NCBI GenBank assembly: GCA_037176885.1
Contig: JAWWNJ010000057.1
Span: 62,001-126,000, forward strand
Length of the DNA: 64,000 nucleotides
Direction of reading: 5' to 3'
From: Favolaschia claudopus
Taxonomy: Eukaryota; Basidiomycota; Agaricomycetes; Agaricales; Mycenaceae
Below the pieces are notes generated by a model. It had not been told where the DNA came from. It worked only from the letters and a program-made list of their open reading frames with translations, and ran no database searches. Each line of letters opens with the position of its first letter. Positions within the stretch are counted from its first letter, which is position 1. Position numbers and translations under genes: made by a program. This document shows positions 56,301 through 64,000 of this stretch, piece after piece.

Positions 56301-58078
56301 AGGCGCCCGGACGTGGAGCATCTTCAAGGAATGCTGCGGAAACGCCCGAACACGAGCACCGTTTTGACGAAATAAATTCAGGAACGGCGCGAAATCTTGG
56401 CGCGAGTTCGGAAGGTCGCGCGTCGGCGGGGCTGGACGCGTCGAATAAACTTGTCTGGGAGCAAATGATGCAAGAAATAGCTATGTTGCTGCGCGCCTGG
56501 GTACAATTCGTGCTTCTACTCGGTCTGCACGTCGCAACGATGCTGGAAAGAGGGATTAGATCGGACTACGAGGTACGGAGAGTTAAAAAGGAACGCGAAA
56601 CGACTCACCTCAACTCATTCCCCACCTCAGCTCTTCCAAACCCCCCCAACGAAACCACCAACACTTCTTTCATGCAAATTTCCGAACATGTTGCTCCAGT
56701 ACGTTGCGATTCGGAGACGTTCGCGGAAGTAGACGATCTAACAATAAAACATCAGGCTGAATCTCAACGTCTCGTTTCAACTGCAGCTGCGCTTTTACCC
56801 GCCGTCGAGGCCCGAATCCAACAACTCGAGGCCTCTGTCATCGACGACCTTCCCGTACGCCCCCGGCGCGGCTTCGGGACAATGGGAAGTCGACCCGTTT
56901 CCACCGCCCCCGCCTCCCTCGATGTCGTTGCCGCGACGATTGAGACGCGCGACGCCGCCACGCGAAACGAACAGGAGGTCCGGCCCGGCCAACTTTGGAC
57001 GGGGCAGGTACAGCGTCTGAACGGCAACGTTCTCCCCGGCGGGCAGGAGGTCATCTCCAGCGTGTTCCTCAACGCGGAGATGCGCGTTCAGGACCCCGCC
57101 ACGGGCGAAATGGGCGCCGAGACTGGACACGCGCAGGTGACGTTTTTCAAACGACCGCACGAGCGCGTACAGAATTGGAAAATGTGTGCGCCGTACGTCT
57201 CCCAGCGAGATGTGCGTCGGGAGACGGCGCGCGCGCAGGCGAAGAATCGCGACCGGGCGAGGAGAATCAAAGAAGAATCGCACTCACCACCGGCGGTACT
57301 TATTCCACTCATAACCTTCCCCAACCTTTCTAATCAACGAAATTGTCAGCTCGTTAACGACAACGGGCACTACTTGTCGCACCCCGTTGACGTTCCCCCA
57401 CCCGTCAACGCCGCCGACATGACCAAGGTGGGTATGTCCGTTGATGGGAGGCGTGTGGTGTTGAAAACGACAAACGGAACGGACGGCTCACCTGTCCGCC
57501 CTGGCACCCCCATCCCTCCCACCATCCTACATGATCAACGCCCTCGCATCCTTCCCTCCGCTCCACCCAATTCTCCTGTGGTTTCTTCCTTGCGACTGAG
57601 TGCCGGAGACGAGCCGTACGTTACAATTCGACGTTTGTTTGCGCAGCGTCTTGACGAAAGGCTCAGAGATTTGGAAGAAGACGACGAGTCTGAGGGGGGA
57701 GAGCGCCAGATGGATATGGAAGAGGGAGAGGTTGTTGAGCGACGTGGCGACGAGTCGGCCGAAGGTCCGTCGGATCTCAATTCCGTTACCACGCCTCTCG
57801 GGCACGTCGGGCACGACAAGTCCGATACTTCGTCCGAGGCCGAGATGGCCGACATTTCTTCGGACGAAGAACGCGATCAGTGGGCTGCGGATCGCCGCCG
57901 GCCAATTCCGTTGTCGGAACAGGAGGTAGCCGTTGTCAATCACGGATATCAGAACGGAGGAAGGCCAAATCAGGCCAAACTCTCCGTTCCTCCTCGTCTA
58001 ACCTCAACTCCGCACCATCCTCCCCTCGCTTTTGCTGCCCCTTCCCACCGACAACTCGCCCTCGTCTGCTGGATCTGA
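53360..58078 (+). CDS. Element C Gag-protease, 1,572 residues
   Basis: Frame open from 53267, but the first ATG is at 53360 (MHVNPDD). A capsid-like domain (about residues 100-260, with FKGNHEDVEYFIHHYDKLII) is followed by an acidic/basic linker (EDDSDSGSDSESE, RRRKKKRETKRKRK), a variant zinc knuckle CFGCGKDDGHRMFDC (CX2CX5HX4C, about 477) and a retropepsin with AIIDTGSQLNVV (about 818) and ELLLGRPWQ. The remainder is a long Pro/Asp/Glu-rich tail, with one hydrophobic segment near 1035 (LLRAWVQFVLLLGLHVATML) that could be a membrane helix. It resembles the very long Gag-Pro proteins of Agaricomycete gypsy elements. The end overlaps the next frame (58032 onward), a +1 shift. Confidence 0.8.
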   Translation: MHVNPDDATADQPHPTFVNPPYHHAHTMPNLGNTSQSQSAPQASHSHAHANPVHAADRHSGNMDPYDSGDDTDTSEASPIIPTRMPKGKMPFGTPVRTILDLPLRGSKEAPKTFKGNHEDVEYFIHHYDKLIIKYNVTDPVDQCECILEYCSANVRAFIHASEHYQLDNWKRLRRELLKYYDAERASTQYKPSDITSYTLKTQHRLITNLLQWKHYVVKYKTMSGTLIRQGLITEANADVYFWLGIHKDLRQLLEGRILQTSVMRWSTSKSKLPQEHHSMKEICDAAEWCFRRRRPEAMIVNAADYGIDYDDGYLESDEDDSDSGSDSESESRRRKKKRETKRKRKEESKPEVVRTKHKEEEKVTVKPNGTAAEVTDLIRQLNRMQIDDAEYAPTYYSILALDQTGNAARCVKPPQMQNNWSNGGGRPPPRFNARENSGARVNSATQAATYPNNIPLGGGNRESPRPANNGAPLPPECFGCGKDDGHRMFDCVEIKELLQRGVVKHDENTGKLCMADGTFIRRRPGEYIAPAARRLAPAPQVMFGVTDYTLTKATSRMDSPAAHMVIKESEDEETDFEDEESDGENQTDDDEGEVYLTLPRRQLQVNAADRTVPSTRAARKQTFDGVHIPKRPRPDQGISQYKDSETTIPNVVKTTPTKVTPGKIRDILEDVQPYDARQPRKVSSEDVEMKDAQEKRPTRRTQQDNSQDTNLKEQQKNREGGSQENMGRRSEIQGTVHLPGIVERILDLEIPMSVREALVASKEIRTSLQDVIKVKNAKAVLIGAQSPLLSQLVWPRTDGVLIRVELEINGRQVTAIIDTGSQLNVVRQDVAALVLHRPVDMTKTTGMNDANGGRGQLRGYINEVEFSCGGVVTKTGLWVAPNAPFELLLGRPWQRNNLVSIDEREEGTYLVFKDRETRRPRYELLAVPHEATTEVLYADVDRRVMAIIADDAGEETGEVPVVTADGELANSLDNTNDTPEAPGRGASSRNAAETPEHEHRFDEINSGTARNLGASSEGRASAGLDASNKLVWEQMMQEIAMLLRAWVQFVLLLGLHVATMLERGIRSDYEVRRVKKERETTHLNSFPTSALPNPPNETTNTSFMQISEHVAPVRCDSETFAEVDDLTIKHQAESQRLVSTAAALLPAVEARIQQLEASVIDDLPVRPRRGFGTMGSRPVSTAPASLDVVAATIETRDAATRNEQEVRPGQLWTGQVQRLNGNVLPGGQEVISSVFLNAEMRVQDPATGEMGAETGHAQVTFFKRPHERVQNWKMCAPYVSQRDVRRETARAQAKNRDRARRIKEESHSPPAVLIPLITFPNLSNQRNCQLVNDNGHYLSHPVDVPPPVNAADMTKVGMSVDGRRVVLKTTNGTDGSPVRPGTPIPPTILHDQRPRILPSAPPNSPVVSSLRLSAGDEPYVTIRRLFAQRLDERLRDLEEDDESEGGERQMDMEEGEVVERRGDESAEGPSDLNSVTTPLGHVGHDKSDTSSEAEMADISSDEERDQWAADRRRPIPLSEQEVAVVNHGYQNGGRPNQAKLSVPPRLTSTPHHPPLAFAAPSHRQLALVCWI

Positions 58079-60720
58079 CGACTCCCTACCGCCGTTACGC
58101 CCAGTCTCCCCGGTCACCTCCGACGAACCCAGCCCGTCGGACGAATCGTCCGCCGCGTCCATCGCCCAGTCCGCCAGCAACGAATCGTCGCGTGGAGGAG
58201 GAGAACCCCCAACCACGGATGGAGCATGGATGAGACGCCTCTCGGAGGAGGTCGTCGTCCACAACGAGTCGGCGGGGGTGCACGCGCCTCGCCCTTTAGG
58301 TACGCGCCACCCGCTCTTCATCTCCGGCATCCTGCGCAACGACGACGACACGCTTGGAACGACGTCTGATTCTCGCGAACGCCCGCCTGCCTCCATCAAC
58401 GCCCCTGTCCGCCAGTCTACGACCACGTCGGCGTTGCCTTCTGCTGCCACGTCGGCGGAAGCCTCTGCTCAGCTCATCTTACCCGCCGGCAAGATTCGTC
58501 TCCCCACCTACGAGGTCGCGCTTGCCATCAAAGACATCCACCATTCCATCGCTGTAGCGGCTGTCGGGGTGAACGAGCGCGCCGCCGCACACGTTTACAC
58601 CCAGCGCTGCATGATGGACGAGAGCAACCATCACATACGCAAGGAGGCCATGGAGGATCAGTGGGCGGTTGCGCCCGCTCACGATTTTCTCGACGTTGCG
58701 GGGCACGGGCTGCGTGGCGAGCTGAATCACGAAGCTATGTCCAAGGTAGTGTACGTCAACAATGAAGGGCTCGCATTGGAGCGGGATCGCGAACGTTTAG
58801 ATCGAGCGCGGGTGCGAAGCGCGCGGGAGGTAACGCTTTACCTCGACGACATCTTCTTAGACACTGACGATCCACGCCAGCGCATGCACATCGACCCCCG
58901 CCATTCTCGACAGCATCTCCACTGCCGAAGGGGCGTTCATGCGGATCCTCGACGCAGAACCCATGATGACGCCGCTCCAGGTCGGGGGAGGTAGCCCGAC
59001 GGTTTAGCCAATATGCGCGACGCTGCGGAGCGGCGTATTGTGTGGCTCTCGACGCTGTGCGAATCTACCAGTCGAAATTCGTTGACGACTTGGCACGAGC
59101 GCGGGCTTTTCTTCTCGAATTCCTGGATCGACTCATCGCCTTGGGGCTTCAGCGACACATCCAACAACAACCCGCGGTGATTCATTGCCTTTCACCTCAC
59201 CCCTCCGCACTCTTGAAGGTCGCGGAATTCGACCGCATTCGAATTGCGCACGCCGGATTCCATAGCCACGGGTACCACCTTATCTCGGAGGTATTAAGCC
59301 GGGTTCTTCACGTTCAATTCAAGCGGGAGGAACTCATCTCACACCTCCTCTACGCAGGGGTACTCGATACCGCACCTCACACGGCTAATCAAGTACTGGG
59401 AGCGGCGTTTCATTACCCTCTCGAACGACCTTCCGCGATCGCTAACGGCGCCCCCGATTCCCGGGCTGACCATCATCCTCCGACTTCTGTCGCGCCCATT
59501 CGAGTGGGTGTCTTTCGCTTTCCTAACGAACGTCTCATTTATTTTCGTTGTCTTCAGCCGATTCCCTTTGGTCACGAACGTGATTCTCGCGGAGAACAGG
59601 GACTACCTGCCTCCCGGGGTGACCGCGGTGACTCTGATCGGCGGGGGGATCATACAAATGGGTAGGTCAGGCGATGTTGTCGCCCAACGCGACTCGCTGC
59701 GCCCCTCTTTGGTTGTTCATGCGGGTGACCATTCGTCGAACGTCGCTAACACCACCCAACGGAGGAATGGTGTTCCTCGTTCACGTTGTTTGATGAATAC
59801 CGGATGTTCGGTGGGTTTCGATCTTTTTCGTTCCCCGCGGATTCGCTTATCGACACCAGCGTACGAGGAAAATCAGCACCCCTACTCCTTCTTCTTCCCC
59901 GTGTTCGTTTACCCGCAGTTCTGTGTTTGGCGAAGAGGCGAGTGGATTGGGTGGATGTGAATATGACGCACAACGGATCACAACGGACAACCGAGTTGTA
60001 TATAACAGTTGGTGAATTTCTCCTTGGCTTCGACTCCGAACTCTCTCTTGGACTATACGATACGACGCACTCTCCAGCTACCTACGGACTCTCGACTGTA
60101 CCCCTGGTCAATCCAATTGACTTAGGAGAATTTTTCTACGCTACGATACGTATCCTCGGCATGGCCCCTTCTACTTCTTACCACTATCTCGACGATATTT
60201 TTCTTACATCTTTACGACTTCTTCCAATATTCTCGACGAATATTGCTAGTCGTATTCCTACGGACCTTGTTATGGTGGTTACAACTTGCACACTACCTAG
60301 TCCACGAATGGAACCAGATTTCATTGCTGTATCACCATCGAACCATGTTGGAGTTCAATCGAATCGAAACGCCCATGGTTCTCAGCATTCAACAAGACTA
60401 TTCTACTCAGTCACTTCAACCAGGTGCCCTTCAGGATTCATTGGATGAATTGGTGTTAGAAGAAGACGACGAGTTCATCTTTTACCCCGTCACCATGGCC
60501 AGCTCAGAAGGAACAACGTACCAGGCATTCACGATGTACAAACGCGTGGATAAAAAGGTACGACCCGTGTCAACTACCTTCTCACCAGATTACGCCGTGC
60601 GACGGAACATCCCAGAAGACCCTCTTCTCACTCTACCAGCCTTACCCACTCATCCAGCGGAGTTCGAAGAAGGAAAAAGACTCAGCAAAGAACGAATGGA
60701 GTCCTTGGAAATCAACAAGG
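58032..60720 (+). pseudogene. Element C region between protease and RT, broken frames
   Basis: Successive frames continue the polyprotein with shifts: 58032-58994, 59042-59665, 59786-60448 and 60243 to about 60720. They contain words typical of the pre-RT region of this lineage near the end (KKVRPVSTTFSPDYAVRRN, PLLTLPALPTHPAEF). The middle part is Ala/Arg/His-rich, helical and unrecognised. The order suggests one original frame interrupted by several indels. A spliced or frameshifted arrangement cannot be excluded for the first junction. Confidence 0.55.
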
Positions 60721-62186
60721 GTGGGATTCCTCACACCTACGGAGGAGCGGTTATTCCAGTGGATCATGCGAACCAACGAGGAAGCTGTGGCCTTTGAAGA
60801 TTCCGAACGCGGAACTTTCAAGGAATCATATTTCAGCCCATACAAGATTTCGACGGGTACCACATATTCCCTGGGAATACAAGAATATTCCCATCCCACC
60901 AGGAATCCTCAACAAAGTCATCGAGGTGCTTAAATTGAAGATGGATGCGGGAGTTTACGAACCCTGCCAATCTTCATATCGCTCTCGGTGGTTCTGTGTT
61001 CTCAAAAAGAACGGGAAACTACGAATCGTCCATGACCTACAACCTCTCAACAAAGTCACCGTACGGGATGCAGGAATGCTTCCAATCATTGATGACTTTG
61101 TAGAAGGATTTGCGGGACGGCAATGTTACTCCGTCTTTGATCTTTATTGGGGATTTGACGCACGACAGATGGATCCAGAGAGTCGAGACATGACAGCATT
61201 CATGACTCCTCTAGGATTGTTACGAATCGCTTCTATGCCAACAGGATTTACGAACTCGCCAGCAGAATTTCAACGATGCATGGTATTCATTCTACACAAC
61301 GAAATTCCCCATGTTGCCAACATTTTTATTGATGACCTTCCCATCAAAGGATCAAAAACACAGTACCTTGACGAAAATGGAACACCCAGAGACTATCCCC
61401 GAGAACTCTGACATTCGCAGGTTCATTTGGGAACACGCTCAGGATGTGCACAGGATTCTACACAAACTCAAATGCGCAGGGGCTACAGTTTCCGGTTCAA
61501 AGACACAGATATGCCGACCAGAAGTTCTGATCGTGGGACAAACCTGTAACGCGGAAGGAAGAGTCCCAGATCCCAAGAAACTGGCAGCAATCCTAGATTG
61601 GCCGGTTCTCACGACGCCACAGGACGTGCGAAAATTCCTAGGACTTTGTGGAACTGTTCGTATTTGGATAGAGAATTATTCAGGACTCATCCGCCCCCTC
61701 ACTGAACTATATCGCAAATCAGAGGCGTTCAATTGGAATCATCGTCGTGCGGAGGCATTTGCGAAAATCAAGCATCTTGTGGTCTCTCCGCCGGCCCTAC
61801 GACCCATTGACTACGAATCAGAATTAGGGGTGTATTTGGCGGTAGATTCATGCAGTGAAGCCACCGGAATGATCCTGTCCCAGTTGGATGAACAAGGGCG
61901 ACGTCGAATTGCCCGGTACGGATCCATTCCTATGAGTGACAGGGAGTCACGATACTCGCAACCAAAACTGGAGCTATTTGGGTTATATCGAGCACTTCGA
62001 CATTGGCGCCTTTACATAATAGGGGTCAAAACGTTCAGAGTCGAAGTGGATGCCAAATTTATCCAAGGACTCCTCAACAACCCGGATCTGCAGCCAGACG
62101 CAGCAGTAAATCGATGGATCCAAGGCATCCTCATGTTTCACTTCGAATTGATCCATGTTCCCGCAACTAAAATTCCAGGCACCTGA
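60720..62186 (+). pseudogene. Element C reverse transcriptase and RNase H, frameshifted
   Basis: The RT domain is spread over three frames, with shifts near 60720, 60860 and 61390. Recognisable parts are TPTEERLFQWIMRTNEEAVA, KLKMDAGVYEPCQSSYRS, TNSPAEFQR and the catalytic box FIDD (Phe instead of the usual Tyr). RNase H follows (VYLAVDSCSEATGM, KLELFGLYRAL, RVEVDAKFIQG), and another shift lies near 62175. At least four indels make this pol inactive. Confidence 0.82.
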
Positions 62187-63750
62187 CGCGTTATCTCGAA
62201 GGCCTAGAGCAGAGGGAGAGGAGGCGCCAGATGACGATGATGACTGGCTGGATCAGATCGCCCTCTCTGCATTCAAAGCCCCGCGCTATTTTGGACCAAT
62301 ACGACAATATTACGAGAATACGGAGATACAACTCTATCAGGAGCGCTTGCAAGTATTGATGACACGACGTGCACAGGAACAACAAATGGAGGATATCATC
62401 AAATTCCTGGAGACATTAGAAATGCCCAAGTTCCCTTCTGCGCAACAACAGAAACGGTTCATCTCCAAAGCAACTCAGTTCTACGAGCGCAAAGGAAAGA
62501 TTTGGAGAAGGAATGGAAACAATACGCCACAGCTGGTCATCATGCAACCAGAAGCTCGGTTATCAATCCTCACGCAGGGTCATGAGAATCTTGGCCATCG
62601 TGGAGCTGACGCCTTATGGGATCATCTGAAGGTTCGCTTCTATTGGCCGCACTTACGTGCAGACATCCAGCATCACATTGCTTCCTGCCCACAATGCCAG
62701 GTGCGATCCACGAAGAAGGTGGAAATCCCTCCCACGGTTTCCCTGCCTACAGCCATTTTCCAGAAGATCTATGTTGACATCATGAGAATGCCGCCGGCAG
62801 GAGGATTTAATATGATCGTTGCAGCAAGAGATGACTTGACAGGCATCTGTGAAGCAAAACCTCTGGCGCATCAAACCGCGAAATCCATGGCAGATTTCTT
62901 TTTCACCCACATATATTGTCGCTATGGATGCCCCTTGCAGATAACCACGGATAATGGCTCCGAGGTGCTTGCCGCTTTTGAACTACTCATGCAGCGTCTC
63001 CATATTCCCCAAATAAAGATCTCACGATACAACAAGCACGCTAATGGAGTAGTGGAGCGTGGGCATTTCACCTTACGGGAAGCATTGGTTAAAGCATGCA
63101 ACGGAAACTTGGCGAAATGGCCTAGAATGCTGCCAGCTGCGGTATTTGCCGATCGAGTCACTGTCAGCAGTGTCACTGGATATTCCCCATTCCAGCTACT
63201 ACATGCGACACAACCACTCTTGCCGTTCGATCTCACGGAAGCAACCTTTTTGGTGGAAGGATTCTATTCAGGAATGAGTACATCCGAGCTACTGGCGTTA
63301 CGTATTCGGCAACTCCAGATGCACCCTGCGGATATTGCTCATGCTGCCGACACACTCAAAAAGGCTCGCTTTACTTCCAAAGCGCAGTTTGAGAAACGTT
63401 TCAAACGACGACTGGCAAAGACAACGTACACAAAGGGAGAATTGGTTCTAATGCGGAATACACAACTGGAGATGACAGTAAGCTCGGCAAGAAAGACAGA
63501 GGATCGGTACCTGGGGCCTTACGAAGTGCATAGAAAGAACCAAGGAGGGGCCTATATTCTCAAAGAACTCGATGGAACATTATTCGAACGCAACCCAGTG
63601 GCCGCTTTTCGGTTGTTGCCGTATATCACCCGAGACCATGAGTTTATGAGGACGGGATGGATGGGAAAAGATTACGAAGAGGCCGAGGACACCGGAAGCG
63701 AATCAGAATCGGAGACGGAAGCAGACCTCAGCTCTGAGGACGGAGAATAA
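62155..63750 (+). CDS. Element C integrase, intact frame
   Basis: 531 codons. An H-H-C-C zinc finger (HENLGHRGADALWDH ... CPQCQ) is followed by the core with DDE residues in YVDIMRM, TDNGSEV and VVERGHF, then a C-terminal GPY-type region (DRYLGPYEVHRKN) and an acidic Ser/Glu/Asp tail (ESESETEADLSSEDGE). It would have been the C-terminal part of the pol polyprotein; the upstream shift near 62175 separates it from RNase H. No chromodomain is evident. Confidence 0.85.
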   Translation: MFPQLKFQAPDALSRRPRAEGEEAPDDDDDWLDQIALSAFKAPRYFGPIRQYYENTEIQLYQERLQVLMTRRAQEQQMEDIIKFLETLEMPKFPSAQQQKRFISKATQFYERKGKIWRRNGNNTPQLVIMQPEARLSILTQGHENLGHRGADALWDHLKVRFYWPHLRADIQHHIASCPQCQVRSTKKVEIPPTVSLPTAIFQKIYVDIMRMPPAGGFNMIVAARDDLTGICEAKPLAHQTAKSMADFFFTHIYCRYGCPLQITTDNGSEVLAAFELLMQRLHIPQIKISRYNKHANGVVERGHFTLREALVKACNGNLAKWPRMLPAAVFADRVTVSSVTGYSPFQLLHATQPLLPFDLTEATFLVEGFYSGMSTSELLALRIRQLQMHPADIAHAADTLKKARFTSKAQFEKRFKRRLAKTTYTKGELVLMRNTQLEMTVSSARKTEDRYLGPYEVHRKNQGGAYILKELDGTLFERNPVAAFRLLPYITRDHEFMRTGWMGKDYEEAEDTGSESESETEADLSSEDGE

Positions 63751-63755
63751 ACACT

Positions 63756-63768
63756 GGGGGAAGGATAA
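63756..63768 (+). other. Candidate polypurine tract after element C pol
   Basis: GGGGGAAGGATAA lies a few bases past the pol stop. The following TGACGTGC does not match the start of the proposed 5' LTR (TGTCATC), so it may not be the true 3' LTR junction. Confidence 0.35.
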
Positions 63769-63828
63769 TTGACGTGCTGCGGCCAGTGGCGTAACTTTCA
63801 ATTTGACTCGACATGATTCCACCCTCCT

Positions 63829-63836
63829 TATAAAAA
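63829..63836 (+). promoter_or_regulatory. TATA box before a frame at the window edge
   Basis: TATAAAAA about 32 bp before an ATG at 63868. Confidence 0.45.
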
Positions 63837-63867
63837 GCCACCTCACGGACGATCTCTCTCTTCACTA

Positions 63868-64000
63868 ATGGACCCTCACCACTGCTCTAACCATTGCCTA
63901 TCAATTCCTGATCGTCCGCCTACGCCTCGTCGTCTACCCCAAATTCGCCCACGCACTTCTACGCAACCTTACCCTATGACTACCGAGGCGCGAGTGACCA
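63868..64000 (+). CDS. Partial unknown frame downstream of element C pol
   Basis: An open frame of 44 codons running off the window, starting MDPHHCSNHCLSIPDRPPTP. It contains Pro/Thr/Arg-rich sequence and two Cys-His words. A TATA box just upstream suggests an independent gene, perhaps cargo of element C like that of element B, or host sequence if C ends near 63770. It is too short to decide. Confidence 0.35.
   Translation, partial: MDPHHCSNHCLSIPDRPPTPRRLPQIRPRTSTQPYPMTTEARVT

Overview
This is a window of a mushroom-forming basidiomycete (Agaricomycetes) genome. The evidence is a single-chain ATP-citrate lyase, a class I-type hydrophobin, introns of about 48-60 bp in nearly every gene, and Ty3/gypsy families of the Agaricomycete type. 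I cannot name the species.

Positions 1-18.8 kb are ordinary gene-rich chromosome: ATP-citrate lyase (13 exons, +), a small hydrophobin (4 exons, -), a class II myosin heavy chain (10 exons, +), a WASP/Las17 actin-nucleation activator (3 exons, -, convergent with the myosin) and ribosomal protein uL16/RPL10 (3 exons, -). The hydrophobin has only six of the usual eight cysteines. Exon coordinates were worked out by eye; every intron begins GT and ends AG and every reading frame closes.

From about 19.4 kb to the end the window is a stack of retroelements. A decayed LINE 3' end with an inverted second copy of its tail (19.5-21.9 kb) is followed by element A, a Ty3/gypsy element whose gag is split at 23,551. 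Element B sits in that gap. It is a 19 kb Ty3/gypsy element on the - strand with 1,383 bp LTRs and a perfect 4 bp target duplication (ACGG). Its left LTR is itself split by element D, a 6.2 kb non-autonomous LTR element with 368 bp LTRs and a perfect 5 bp duplication (CTAAG). Removing the insertions restores A's gag frame and B's LTR, so the order A, then B, then D is firm. A resumes at 48,777 and is cut inside its reverse transcriptase, where a fragment of a further family (E) is fused in frame. Element C, another gypsy element of B's lineage with a frame-broken pol, fills 52.4-64 kb.

The main discovery is element B. Its gag, pro and pol frames lie on the - strand and are joined by two successive in-frame -1 slippery heptamers, each inside a short frame overlap. 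Between pol and the 3' LTR, on the opposite strand, it carries about 7.7 kb of cargo: five multi-exon genes. Four share a C-x2-C-x6-C-x8-C-x2-C-x6/7-C cluster matching the fungal Zn2Cys6 pattern. Because the cargo is antisense to the retroviral transcript, its introns would not be recognised in the genomic RNA and could survive retrotransposition.
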